Source of the DNA: JAENVU01 sp046598395
Lineage (GTDB): Bacteria; Actinomycetota; Acidimicrobiia; IMCC26256; JAENVU01
NCBI GenBank assembly: GCA_046598395.1
Contig: JBKJIQ010000012.1
Coordinates: 1 to 64,000 of the forward strand
Direction: 5' to 3'
Length of the DNA: 64,000 nt
In this document: positions 24,385 to 33,166 of the stretch, in pieces
Layout of the letters: each line of letters starts with the position of its first letter
Numbering within the stretch: the stretch's first letter is position 1
The notes under the pieces: generated by a model
Told to the model about the DNA's origin: nothing
Database searches by the model: none
The model's input: only the letters and a program-made list of their open reading frames with translations
Made by a program: the position numbers and the translations under genes

Positions 24385-24412
24385 ACCGGGCGTCGCGGTC
24401 CGGGCGTCGCGG
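24385..24412. repeat. Tandem 14-bp duplication in a divergent promoter region
   Basis: CCGGGCGTCGCGGT occurs twice head-to-tail (24385-24398, 24399-24412) in the short gap between the acyl-CoA synthetase and VOC gene starts. It could be a doubled binding site or simple slippage. Confidence 0.6.
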
Positions 24413-24439
24413 TCCGGGGCTGAAGTATTGTCGGGGGCG

Positions 24440-24922
24440 ATGTCTGCCGACTATGCCACCCGCGCTCAAGCCTGGGACCACCTCGTGGTGGCGGATTCGG
24501 ATCGACCCGCGAGTACGGGTCGGGGCGTGCATCATGCGGCGTTCATCTGCTCCGATGTGCTGGCCACGATCGCGTTCTATCAAGACCTGCTCGGATTTCC
24601 TGTGGTGGAAATCTTCGAGAACCGTGATTACCCGTCGAGCGCGCATCTCTTCTTCGACATCGGCAACGGCAATCTCCTCGCGTTCTTCGATTTTCCGGGA
24701 TTTGAGCACCCCGAGTTCCATGAGACGCTCGGTGGTGTTCAACACGTGGCGATCTCGATGGCGCCGGAGGAGTTCGTCGCGCTCAAAGCGCGGCTCGCGC
24801 GGGCCGGGGTTGAGTACCGAGGGCCCGACCTCGGGGTGGAGAACTCGGTCTATCTCCGAGACCCGGATGGGCTCCAGATCGAGCTGTGTACCGCTCCCCT
24901 CCTCAACACAAACTTCGACTGA
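24440..24922 (+). CDS. VOC (glyoxalase/dioxygenase superfamily) protein
   Basis: 160 residues with paired beta-alpha-beta-beta-beta units: RGVHHAAFICSDVLATIAFYQDLLGFPVV, FFDIGNGNLLAFFDF, GGVQHVAISM and SVYLRDPDGLQIELCT. The first His (GVHH), the second His (GVQH) and the last Glu (IELC) fit the usual metal ligands. ATG 24440 follows a GGGGG ribosome site; a longer in-frame start at 24380 is not preferred. It could be a glyoxalase, extradiol dioxygenase or epimerase; the substrate is not apparent. Confidence 0.88.
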   Translation: MSADYATRAQAWDHLVVADSDRPASTGRGVHHAAFICSDVLATIAFYQDLLGFPVVEIFENRDYPSSAHLFFDIGNGNLLAFFDFPGFEHPEFHETLGGVQHVAISMAPEEFVALKARLARAGVEYRGPDLGVENSVYLRDPDGLQIELCTAPLLNTNFD

Positions 24923-24966
24923 CCGGGTGGTTGCCGCCCGCGCTACCTGACCAACCCTTCAAAACT

Positions 24967-24987
24967 TTGTGAGGATTGAGCTCACAA
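24967..24987. promoter_or_regulatory. Inverted repeat resembling a LacI-family operator
   Basis: TTGTGAG (24967-24973) and CTCACAA (24981-24987) around a 7-bp spacer, with arms like the lac operator half-sites. It lies in the 271-bp gap between the VOC gene and the nitroreductase gene, about 205 bp before the latter. No LacI-type regulator is encoded in the window. The rest of the gap holds no supported gene. Confidence 0.35.
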
Positions 24988-25193
24988 TGCGAGTTGGAAG
25001 TATGACGACGGGATTCCGTGGAACCGAGCCATGGTCCCGAGAGGTTGATGTCCATCGAGCGCGTCCGGCCATGCGTCACCCTCGATGCGGCGGCTGAAGC
25101 CCCTCGAACCGTGATGGTGTGACGCAAGCCGAGCACCATCGGATTTGAGTTGAGGCTGTCGGAGGCGATGCACGCCCGGCGTAGCGTGAGTGG

Positions 25194-25928
25194 ATGGAAC
25201 TGATTTCAGCACTCACCACCACGGGCGCGATTCGTGACTTCGCCGACGCGCCGGTTGCCGATGTCACGCTTGGCGCCGTGTTGGATACCGCGCGGTTCGC
25301 TCCGAGCGGTGGCAACCGCCAAGGTTGGCAGGTCGTCGTGGTCAAGGATCCTGGTATCCGTGCGGGCCTGCGCGACCTCTACCTCGACGGTTGGTACGAG
25401 TATCTCGCTCAGCGCGCGGCTGGGCTCACGCCGTGGTCACCGCTCGCGGATCGCGGCGCGGAGTCAGCTGCCATCGAAGGTGCAGGAAGAGTGAAACAGA
25501 GCGCGTCTCCCGACGGGTTCGCCGAACAACTCGACCAGGTCCCCGTGTTGCTCGCGATTCTGGTGGACCTCGGGGCACTGGCCGCGGTCGACCGAGACCT
25601 GGACCGGTACACCTTCGCCGGAGCCGCATCGGTGTACCCATTCGCCTGGAGCATTCTCCTCGCGGCGCGCGACCACGATCTCGGTGGCGTCATCACCACC
25701 ATGGCGATCCGTCGTGAAGCCGAAGCGCTGGAGCTCCTCGGCGCGCCGGCGGGCTACGCCTTGGCCGCGCTGGTGGCGCTCGGCCACCCCACCCAGACAT
25801 TCACGAAGTTGACCCGGGCACCGGTGGAATCCTTTACCACCATCGACCGCATCGATGGGCCGGCGTTCGGCCTCCGTGGTGGGGCGACTGGGCTCACTGC
25901 GTGTGAGACTTCTCCAGAATGCGTTTGA
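25194..25928 (+). CDS. Nitroreductase-family FMN oxidoreductase
   Basis: 244 residues. The N-terminus ALTTTGAIRDFAD and the FMN-binding APSGGNRQGWQVVVVKD are typical, as is the C-terminal GGVITTMAIRREAEALELLGAPAGYALAALVALGHP. The enzyme should reduce a nitro, enone or iodo-type substrate with NAD(P)H. Its last 10 bp overlap the monooxygenase gene, so the two are likely cotranscribed, perhaps in one degradation pathway. Confidence 0.88.
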   Translation: MELISALTTTGAIRDFADAPVADVTLGAVLDTARFAPSGGNRQGWQVVVVKDPGIRAGLRDLYLDGWYEYLAQRAAGLTPWSPLADRGAESAAIEGAGRVKQSASPDGFAEQLDQVPVLLAILVDLGALAAVDRDLDRYTFAGAASVYPFAWSILLAARDHDLGGVITTMAIRREAEALELLGAPAGYALAALVALGHPTQTFTKLTRAPVESFTTIDRIDGPAFGLRGGATGLTACETSPECV

Positions 25929-27841
25929 ACCCGTCAGCGGTAGCGATCACTGAGTCCAATGCGGCGATTCTTGCGGCAATCGCCGACATCGAGACGCCGC
26001 CGCTGCTTGCGGCGGTGGCCTGCCTGACCGGGGATGTGTCGATCTTGCGGGCCGATCTGGCGCCGAGCGCGTCCGAGTCGTTCGATCCCACCGCGGGCAT
26101 TACCCCCGAGATGGCCGCAACCGCCCGGCAACTCGCGGCCGAGGCACTTGGTCGTTATCGCGACGGTGGGTGCGTGCCGGCCCCGACGCCGGAGCCCGCA
26201 GCGCTTCGGCGGATGCTCGAGTTCTTCGCCGGCCGGGAGATCGAAGACGACTACGTGGTGCTGTTGACCGAAGAGCTCGCGCTCGACGGTGCGGACCTGC
26301 GTGCACCGGGATGGCGCGCCGCCGAGGTTGCGCCGGGCCGCGAGTTTCGCGTGGCGATCGTCGGTGCCGGGATGTCGGGCATCGCGGCTGCGCACCGCTT
26401 GGATCAAGCGGGGGTGCCGTACGTGATCTTTGAGAAGAACGCGGATGTGGGCGGGACGTGGTTGGAGAACCGCTACCCGGGGTGTCGAGTCGACGTACCG
26501 AACCATTTCTACAGCTACTCATTCGCGCAAACCAGCGAGTGGCCGCAGCACTTCTCGACCCAAGGTGTTCTGCTCGATTACTTCCGTGCCTGTGCCGACG
26601 AGTTCGGGATCCGCGAGCACGTCCGTTTCGATACGGAAGTGGTTGATGCCACATGGAGCGACGAACTCCAAGTGTGGCGCATCGAAGTTCGAGGGGCTGA
26701 TGGCACCACCGAGACCGTCGATGCTCATGCGCTGGTGAGTGCGGTCGGCCAGCTGAACCGCCCGAAGATGCCGAACATCCCTGGCGTTGACGATTTCGCC
26801 GGCGAGTCGTTCCACTCGGCCCGATGGGACGCGTCGGTGGACCTTGGGGGCAAACGAGTGGGGATTATTGGTACGGGCGCGAGCGCGGCGCAGTTCATTC
26901 CGGCTGTGGCCGAGACCGCCGCATCGCTCACCGTCTTCCAGCGCACTCCGCCGTGGTTGTTGGAGACTCCGAACTATCACGACGACCTCCCCGAGGGCGC
27001 GCGCTGGCTGCTCGATCATGTCCCTTCATTTGCGCACTGGGACCGCGTATGGATCTTCTGGCGCTCCCATGAGGTGCTGGTACCGATGGCCGCAGTCGAT
27101 GAGAGTTGGGAATCCACCGAGTCGGTCAGCTTCATGAACGACATGGTGCGCGAAGTGTTTACCGCGTACTACCGAACCCAGTTCCTCGACGCGGAACTGT
27201 TCGACAAGGTGCTGCCGAAGTACCCGCCGTTCTCGAAGCGGTTCGTGCGCGACAACGGGATTTGGGCGCGCACGTTCACGCGTGACTCGGTCACGCTCGA
27301 CGTCGGCTCCATTGGCGTGATCACCGCGACCGGAGTGCGGATGGCCGACGGTACCGACTATGCGTTCGACGTCATCATCTATGGCACCGGCTTCCAGGCG
27401 TCGAGCTTCCTCACGCCGATGGCGGTGCACGGGGTGGGCGGCGTGGACCTGCACGAGGCGTGGGACGGTGAGGCGCGCGCGTACCTCGGGATGACGATTC
27501 CGAACTTCCCGAACCTGTTTCTCATGTACGGACCGAACACGAACATCGTGATCAACGGCAGCATCATCTACTTCTCTGAGTGTGAGGCGCGCTACATCAC
27601 CGAGAGTGTGCGCATGCTGTTGGCTGGCGGCGTAGGCGCGATGAACGTGCGCGCCGAGGTGCACGATCGTTACAACCGCGCCGTCGACGCGGCGAACTCG
27701 CAGATGGCCTGGGGAGCGGCGAGCGTGAACAGTTGGTACAAGAACGCATCGGGACGGGTGACGCAGAACTGGCCGTTCTCACTCCTCGAGTTCTGGCAGC
27801 GGACTCGTACCCCCGATCCGGCCGACTACATCATTACCTGA
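25919..27841 (+). CDS. Baeyer-Villiger flavin monooxygenase, HAPMO-like
   Basis: 640 residues, the length of 4-hydroxyacetophenone monooxygenase, including its approximately 130-residue N-terminal extension. The FAD Rossmann motif VAIVGAGMSGIAAAHRL (about 145) is followed by GGTWLENRYPGCRVDVPNH. The Baeyer-Villiger fingerprint FAGESFHSARWD (about 293; family FxGxxxHxxxW) and the NADPH motif VGIIGTGASAAQFIP (about 315) follow. It inserts oxygen next to a ketone using NADPH and O2. The ketone is unknown; the family oxidises aryl ketones and some steroids. ATG 25919 overlaps the nitroreductase stop. Confidence 0.9.
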   Translation: MRLNPSAVAITESNAAILAAIADIETPPLLAAVACLTGDVSILRADLAPSASESFDPTAGITPEMAATARQLAAEALGRYRDGGCVPAPTPEPAALRRMLEFFAGREIEDDYVVLLTEELALDGADLRAPGWRAAEVAPGREFRVAIVGAGMSGIAAAHRLDQAGVPYVIFEKNADVGGTWLENRYPGCRVDVPNHFYSYSFAQTSEWPQHFSTQGVLLDYFRACADEFGIREHVRFDTEVVDATWSDELQVWRIEVRGADGTTETVDAHALVSAVGQLNRPKMPNIPGVDDFAGESFHSARWDASVDLGGKRVGIIGTGASAAQFIPAVAETAASLTVFQRTPPWLLETPNYHDDLPEGARWLLDHVPSFAHWDRVWIFWRSHEVLVPMAAVDESWESTESVSFMNDMVREVFTAYYRTQFLDAELFDKVLPKYPPFSKRFVRDNGIWARTFTRDSVTLDVGSIGVITATGVRMADGTDYAFDVIIYGTGFQASSFLTPMAVHGVGGVDLHEAWDGEARAYLGMTIPNFPNLFLMYGPNTNIVINGSIIYFSECEARYITESVRMLLAGGVGAMNVRAEVHDRYNRAVDAANSQMAWGAASVNSWYKNASGRVTQNWPFSLLEFWQRTRTPDPADYIIT

Positions 27842-27896
27842 TCCGTGGCGTCGCGTATCGTGGCGCCTCCACCGAGACGATCGATGAGGACATGAG

Positions 27897-28610
27897 ATGA
27901 GCGAGAGCGGCAGCGAGTTCGTTGGTTACGACGTGCGCGACAACGTCGCCTGGGCACGGCTGAACCATGGAAAGGCGAACGCATTGTCGGCGGAGGTGCT
28001 CACCGCCCTCGACTGTTGCCTGACCCTTGCCGAAGCGGACACTGCGGTCGGCGCATTGTGCATTACTGGTAAGCCGGGCTTCCTCACTGGCGGATTTGAC
28101 CTCTCGGTGATGAAGTCCGGCGACGCCAAGGGCATGGTCGAACTCGTGGCGCAGGGTGGAGCACTGTTCACCCGGATCTACGCGTCCGGTTTGCCGGTGG
28201 TGGTGGCATGTTCCGGTCATGCAGTGGCCGCAGGCGCGTTGTTGTGTCTCGCGGCGGACGAACGCATCGGGACCGACGGTGCATTTCGCATCGGGCTCAT
28301 CGAAACGCAGATCGGGATGGTGCTCCCGCGCTGGGCGATCGAGTTCGCGGAGGAGCGGCTGAGCAAACGTCACTTCCAGACCGCCGTCGTAGGTGCACGG
28401 ATGTACGGACCCGCTGATGCACGCGATGCGGGGTACTTCGATGCTGTGGTGGCAGCGGAGGAACTCGACGCCGCCGCGCAGGCTGCGGCCACCGTGTGGG
28501 CCGCTCTCCCGGGCCTCACCTACGCGGGCCAAGTCACTCAGGTACGGGGCGCTCGGGTTGAGAGGCTCGAAGCCGCGATTGCCGCCGACCGCGCCTTCGC
28601 TGGGAGCTGA
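27897..28610 (+). CDS. Enoyl-CoA hydratase/isomerase family protein
   Basis: 237 residues, crotonase fold. WARLNHGKANALSAEVL and the oxyanion-hole regions ITGKPGFLTGGFDLSVM and VACSGHAVAAGALLCLAADERIG are present. The usual second catalytic Glu is not obvious (GLIETQIGM region), so hydratase, isomerase and hydrolase activities are all open. ATG 27897 follows GATGAGG. The stop lies 22 bp from the convergent PKD gene. Confidence 0.88.
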   Translation: MSESGSEFVGYDVRDNVAWARLNHGKANALSAEVLTALDCCLTLAEADTAVGALCITGKPGFLTGGFDLSVMKSGDAKGMVELVAQGGALFTRIYASGLPVVVACSGHAVAAGALLCLAADERIGTDGAFRIGLIETQIGMVLPRWAIEFAEERLSKRHFQTAVVGARMYGPADARDAGYFDAVVAAEELDAAAQAAATVWAALPGLTYAGQVTQVRGARVERLEAAIAADRAFAGS

Positions 28611-28632
28611 TCTCAGCCGCAGAATGTCGGCG

Positions 28633-30561
28633 CTAGTGGGTGAGCACCAGCTGCGGCAGATTCACCGACTCTCTGCTGGCGAAGGTCACCATGTCGGTGG
28701 TCGGGTTGGTCGCCGCGAACGTGTAGGTCCCGTTGCCGGTGATCTGCGCAGTGACATCGATCTCGACCCACTGACCCTGGGTGACCGCGCCGACCGTTGC
28801 GAACGGGGTGCCCGTCAGCAGAGGTGCGTTGTTCCAGTTGAGGGTCGACTCGGTCCAGCTCCCGGTGGGCGCAAACCAGTTGCCTCCGCTCGTCCCGCCG
28901 TCGGTGACGAAGAGCCGTAGCTTCGCCGCGGTGGGGGCTCCGCCGAGGCCCGCGACCGAGAACTGGAAGTACGGGTGGTACTCGTAGGTTCCGTTGAACG
29001 CCAGCATCTTGAGGTCGGGATAGGCGGCGTAGTTCTTGGTCGGCGACGAGAAACTCACGTACGCGTCCGCCGCCGGGTTGAGGGTGGTCACGACCGGCTG
29101 GTCGGACACCGTGATCGTCTTGGTGATGTTGTTGGTGCCGAATCCGTTGTCGACGGTGAGGGTGACGGGGTAGTTGCCGCCGGCGCTGAACGTGTGGGCT
29201 GGGTTCTGTGCGGTGCTGTCGGTGATGGTGTCGTTGTCGAAGTCCCAGGCCCAGCTGGTGGGCGCGTTCGTTGAAGTGTCGGTGAAGTTGATCGTCAACG
29301 GTGGGCTCGCGGCCGGGGCCGAGGTGAAGTTCGCAACGGGCGGTGCGGGCGCGTTCACGTGCACCGTCTGGGTGACCGGGGTGCTGGTGCCACCGGAGTT
29401 GGATGCGGTGTGCTTCACGCTGAAGTCACCGGCCCCGGAGAAGGTGTGAGTCGGGTTCTGCGCGGTGCTGTCGACCGTGCCGTTGTTGTCGAAGTCCCAG
29501 GTCCAGCCGTTCGGCGAGTTGGTTGACGCATCCGTGAACTGCATGGTGAACGCCGGGTTCGCGAGCTGGCTCGTGGAGAAGGAAGCCACCGGCGGCAGAC
29601 CAGAACCGCAGCACACGTCGAAGACGAACACGGCGTAGCGCAGGGGATCACCCGACGACCGACCGTCATACCCGTCGTAGACGTAGAACTGGTCGTTGAT
29701 GAGCTCGACGGCGCGGCTGTCTTTCATGCCGAAGGATGTGAGCGTGAACGTCCAACCGGTGACGAGGGTCTTCGTGTTCCAGTTGACTCTCGAGAGCTTC
29801 ACCGACGATCGCGCTACGAACAGATCGTTGCCATCGTCGGAAAAGCTCATGCCGTAGATGCCGGACAGACCGGAGACGCCGAAGGTTGTACCCGACGCGT
29901 TCGTCGCAAAGTCGTAGGTGCGGATCGTGCTGCCCACACCGACGTAGACCTTGTGATCGCCGGGGTGCCATGCCGAGGCGGTGTAGTCAGAGCCGCTCGG
30001 GAGGGCCTGCCACGCCTCGGGGTGGAACGTGCTTCCCGCGCCGCGCTGGAGCCGGTACGACGTTGGGAGCACCGAGCTCGAGCAGCACTTGCCGCTGAAT
30101 ACGTAGAGCGTGTCGTTGATCTTGTCGTACGCCATCGATTCGATATCGGGGTCGCGGTTGGATCCGGCGGTGCTCCCGCTTCCGGTGCCCGTCCCGCTGC
30201 TGTACTGCTTGGTTGCCTGCCACGTGGAGTCTTGGATGCTCGACTTCAGCGCGCCGGTGTACGGGTTGATCTCCCAGACCGCGCGTCCGTTGTCCTCTGC
30301 GAGCCAGAGTGAGTCGGTGCCACCGATGTTCGGGTGCGCGGGGTCGTTGGGCACGAACGCAGAACCCTCGCCGTCGCGCGTCGATGAGCTCGTGCCGACA
30401 AACGGCGTGGTGCGGATGGTGCGCACCAGCGAGAGGCTCGGCGTCGACGTGTTCGGGAGTGCGACCGCAGGGGTGGCCACCGCGATGACTGGAAGGGTGC
30501 CCACGAGGAGCCCGACCGCTAAGCCCAGCCGCGTGCCGATGCCAATACGTACCCGTGTCAC
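28633..30561 (-). CDS. Secreted multidomain protein: lectin/propeller-like region, two PKD domains, CBM96-like domain
   Basis: 642 residues. The signal peptide spans the first 35 residues (LGLAVGLLVGTLPVIAVATPAVA). An approximately 300-residue region rich in short blade-like strands follows (SLWLAEDNGRAVWEINPYTGAL, YGMSFSDDGNDLFVARS). Two PKD modules follow at about 330-410 and 412-495 (GWTWDFDNNGTVD, SWAWDFDNDTITD, each closing with a HTFS motif). The last 140 residues (DAYVSFSSPTKNYAAYPDLKM ... WNNAPLLTGTPF ... TFASRESVNLPQLVLTH) match the DNRLRE/CBM96 carbohydrate-binding type. Likely an extracellular polysaccharide-binding or adhesion protein. A CC pair (KCCSSS, VCCGSG) occurs twice. Confidence 0.85.
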   Translation of the reverse strand: MTRVRIGIGTRLGLAVGLLVGTLPVIAVATPAVALPNTSTPSLSLVRTIRTTPFVGTSSSTRDGEGSAFVPNDPAHPNIGGTDSLWLAEDNGRAVWEINPYTGALKSSIQDSTWQATKQYSSGTGTGSGSTAGSNRDPDIESMAYDKINDTLYVFSGKCCSSSVLPTSYRLQRGAGSTFHPEAWQALPSGSDYTASAWHPGDHKVYVGVGSTIRTYDFATNASGTTFGVSGLSGIYGMSFSDDGNDLFVARSSVKLSRVNWNTKTLVTGWTFTLTSFGMKDSRAVELINDQFYVYDGYDGRSSGDPLRYAVFVFDVCCGSGLPPVASFSTSQLANPAFTMQFTDASTNSPNGWTWDFDNNGTVDSTAQNPTHTFSGAGDFSVKHTASNSGGTSTPVTQTVHVNAPAPPVANFTSAPAASPPLTINFTDTSTNAPTSWAWDFDNDTITDSTAQNPAHTFSAGGNYPVTLTVDNGFGTNNITKTITVSDQPVVTTLNPAADAYVSFSSPTKNYAAYPDLKMLAFNGTYEYHPYFQFSVAGLGGAPTAAKLRLFVTDGGTSGGNWFAPTGSWTESTLNWNNAPLLTGTPFATVGAVTQGQWVEIDVTAQITGNGTYTFAATNPTTDMVTFASRESVNLPQLVLTH

Positions 30562-30684
30562 GTGAAGCCCTCCGTTGACGCCACTCGCCGCGAGCGGTCA
30601 CCTTCGCACGTGGGTCAAAGCCGGGCAAGTACCAGATTGAGGATCATTGTTGGTTTCGGGTCGATCGGCCTATGGTCTGGCCTC

Positions 30685-32130
30685 ATGGGACCCAGCGCAG
30701 CGAAGGTGCGGATCCGTTTCGCGGTGGTAGTCGTTGTCTCGGCGATGTCCGTGGTTGCGTGCGTGCCGCGGCCGAACTTCGCGGCACCGGTGGGTCCTCG
30801 ACCCGAACTCGGCCATTCGGGGCGCTGGTTCACTGACCGTTGGGGTCGCGTGATCAACCTCCGCGGCGTCAACTTCGTCCAGAAGTTCCCACCGATCTCG
30901 CCCGCCGCAGCGGGGTTTGGCGCCGATGACGCCCGCTTCCTGCACGACGAAGGTTTCAATGTGGTGCGACTCGGTGTGGTCTTCGGCGCGGTCATGCCCG
31001 AGCCCGGAGTCATTGATCAGGGATACGTGGATTCGATCGCGGAGACGGTGCGCGTCCTCGCGAAGGAACAGATTTTCACCCAGCTGGATTTCCACCAAGA
31101 CGGCTTCGGTCCGTTGGTGCACGGCAACGGGTTTCCCGAGTGGGCCACGCTCACCGATGGATTGCCGAACCCGCCCGACCCGTTCCCCACGTATTATTTT
31201 ACGAATCCCGCACTGAAGCGAGCGTTCGACAATTTCTGGGCGAACACGCCGGGTCCCGATGGCATACCGCTGCAGGCGCACTACGCCTCGGCCCTACGAG
31301 CGATCGCGACCGCGGTGGCGTCTGAGCCTTATGTCTTGGGCTACGACCTCATGAACGAGCCGTGGCCGGGGACCGAGTGGTCGTCGTGTGTGACGGGCTG
31401 TCCCGACCTCGAGGCCGCGTTGATCGTTCCGTTCGCGCAACGGATGACGACGGCGATCCGCAGCGTTGATCGTGATCACTTCGTGTTTACCGAGCCGTTT
31501 GTGCTCTTCAACTTTGGCTCGGCCGACACGTCATTGTCCGGTATCGGAGCGCCGCTGAGCGGACTCTCATTCCATGCGTACGCGATATCGCCGGATGCTG
31601 AGGCAGCGCCGATGGACCGAGCGATCGCCGCCGGAGCACGAGGTGACGCGTTACTCGCGACGGAGTTCGGTGCGACGTCCGACACGGCCACCTTGCGGCG
31701 GCTGACTGATGCGTTCGATCGGCGTCTGCTGCCCTGGATCTTCTGGGCGTACGACGAGAACCTGGTGCGCGATCTGAACGTTGTGCCGACCGGAGACAAC
31801 GTCAGGGCGACCGCCGCCGACGCCCTCGTGCGTCCGAACCCGATGGCGGTCAACGGGACTCCGACCAGTGCCTCTTTCGATCCGGAGACCGGCACCTACG
31901 ACTTCACCTACGTCACCACGCGTCCCGACGCTTCACCTGCGGACCCGAAGTATCGGACGAGCCTCGTGTTGCCACGCCGCGTCTATCCCGACGGCTACAC
32001 CGCGACGGTGAACGGCGCGAGTGTCCGAACGTGTTCGAGCACGCTGGTGTTGCGAAACCTTCCGACGGTCGCGAGCGTGAGCGTGCACATCACGCGCGGC
32101 GGCCCCTGCGCCAAGCCGAGGGTCCGGTAG
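30685..32130 (+). CDS. GH5 endoglycoceramidase-like glycosidase, predicted lipoprotein
   Basis: 481 residues from ATG 30685. The signal ends in a lipobox (MSVVAC), so it is probably anchored outside the membrane. TIM-barrel GH5 motifs are present: GRVINLRGVNFVQK, LDFHQDGFG, the acid/base Glu in YDLMNEPWPG (about 225) and the nucleophile Glu in LLATEFGAT (about 326). The HQDxF and NEPWPG patterns are those of endoglycoceramidases, which release glycans from glycosphingolipids. A C-terminal beta-sandwich (residues 390-480) closes the chain. An in-frame extension upstream to 30562 is rejected because it hides the signal peptide. It is divergent from the PKD gene. Confidence 0.87.
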   Translation: MGPSAAKVRIRFAVVVVVSAMSVVACVPRPNFAAPVGPRPELGHSGRWFTDRWGRVINLRGVNFVQKFPPISPAAAGFGADDARFLHDEGFNVVRLGVVFGAVMPEPGVIDQGYVDSIAETVRVLAKEQIFTQLDFHQDGFGPLVHGNGFPEWATLTDGLPNPPDPFPTYYFTNPALKRAFDNFWANTPGPDGIPLQAHYASALRAIATAVASEPYVLGYDLMNEPWPGTEWSSCVTGCPDLEAALIVPFAQRMTTAIRSVDRDHFVFTEPFVLFNFGSADTSLSGIGAPLSGLSFHAYAISPDAEAAPMDRAIAAGARGDALLATEFGATSDTATLRRLTDAFDRRLLPWIFWAYDENLVRDLNVVPTGDNVRATAADALVRPNPMAVNGTPTSASFDPETGTYDFTYVTTRPDASPADPKYRTSLVLPRRVYPDGYTATVNGASVRTCSSTLVLRNLPTVASVSVHITRGGPCAKPRVR

Positions 32131-32245
32131 CCACCCGCGGTCACGACGATTACCGTCGAGCCGACCGAGGGTTCCGGCACATCCGATCTCGAAAACGGTG
32201 ACGGTCTGGCAGATTTCAGACGTCACCACGTATTAGACATCGACG

Positions 32246-33166
32246 GTGGGTTGGCTCAAGTGGCAATGGGCGGTGGTCTTAGCCGTCATCGGTCTCGTGG
32301 TCGGCGTGGTCTGGCGCCGCTCCGAACGCGCTTGGCAACGGCGGGTCGCGGCATTCGGGCTCGAAGCCGCGCTGGTGCTGTCGCTCTATTCGCTGTGGAT
32401 CCTGGCCGGTCGGCTCTCGGTGGTTCGGGTCGACGTTGGCCTGGCCAACGGGCGGTGGGTCTATCGCCTCCAGGAGCAGATGGGACTCCCGAGCGAGACG
32501 GTGCTCCAGAACTGGATCATCCCCCGTCCGTGGGTCGCGCGTTTCACCAACGCCTATTACGCGATCGTGCATGCCCCCGCGATGATGTGCGCGCTGCTCT
32601 GGCTGTTCCTTTCGCACCGCGACAAGTACTCACGGTGGAGGACCGCGCTCGCACTCACCACGTTTGCCTGCCTCGCGATCCAGTTCGTCCCGGTGGCACC
32701 GCCGCGGATGTTCCCGCAGTTCGGCTTCGTGGACGTTGCCCGCCTGTTCGACCAGTCGGTCTACGGACCGATCGGCCAGGGGATCTCGGACCAAATCTCG
32801 GCGATGCCATCGGTCCATGTGGCCTGGGCGGTGTGGGTCGGCGCGGTGGTGGTACACGCAGGAGTGAGCCGATGGCGGTGGCTGGTTCTCGGACATCCAC
32901 TCGCGACGATCTTCGCAGTGAGCGCGACCGCAAACCATTGGTGGCTCGACGGCGTCGTGGCCTCGATCCTGCTCGTGATGGCGGTCGGCATTGAGCGTGC
33001 CGTCGTGCACTCACATTCTCGCGCCCGGTCTCGTCAGGCGATCGGGGTGACTCCTGCGTTGGTTGCGAGTGCGTCGGTGCTCGCGGCGAACGAGGCATTG
33101 GATGTTGCTCGTCCCATCAACACATCGAGCGGGTCGCGCAGATCGTCCACGTACCCGAGTGCGTAG
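32246..33166 (+). CDS. PAP2-superfamily membrane protein, inositolphosphorylceramide-synthase-like
   Basis: 306 residues, six or so membrane helices, GTG start. The PAP2 signature is split as VPVAPPRMFPQ, then SAMPSVHVAWAVWVG (His) and SATANHWWLDGVVASILL (His and Asp). The APPR-MPSVH-TANHWWLDG combination is the form seen in inositolphosphorylceramide-synthase-type and actinobacterial PAP2 membrane proteins that transfer or remove lipid phosphate groups. The last 44 codons overlap the convergent PhyH gene by 133 bp. It follows the endoglycoceramidase-like gene, suggesting a shared lipid substrate. Confidence 0.85.
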   Translation: MGWLKWQWAVVLAVIGLVVGVVWRRSERAWQRRVAAFGLEAALVLSLYSLWILAGRLSVVRVDVGLANGRWVYRLQEQMGLPSETVLQNWIIPRPWVARFTNAYYAIVHAPAMMCALLWLFLSHRDKYSRWRTALALTTFACLAIQFVPVAPPRMFPQFGFVDVARLFDQSVYGPIGQGISDQISAMPSVHVAWAVWVGAVVVHAGVSRWRWLVLGHPLATIFAVSATANHWWLDGVVASILLVMAVGIERAVVHSHSRARSRQAIGVTPALVASASVLAANEALDVARPINTSSGSRRSSTYPSA

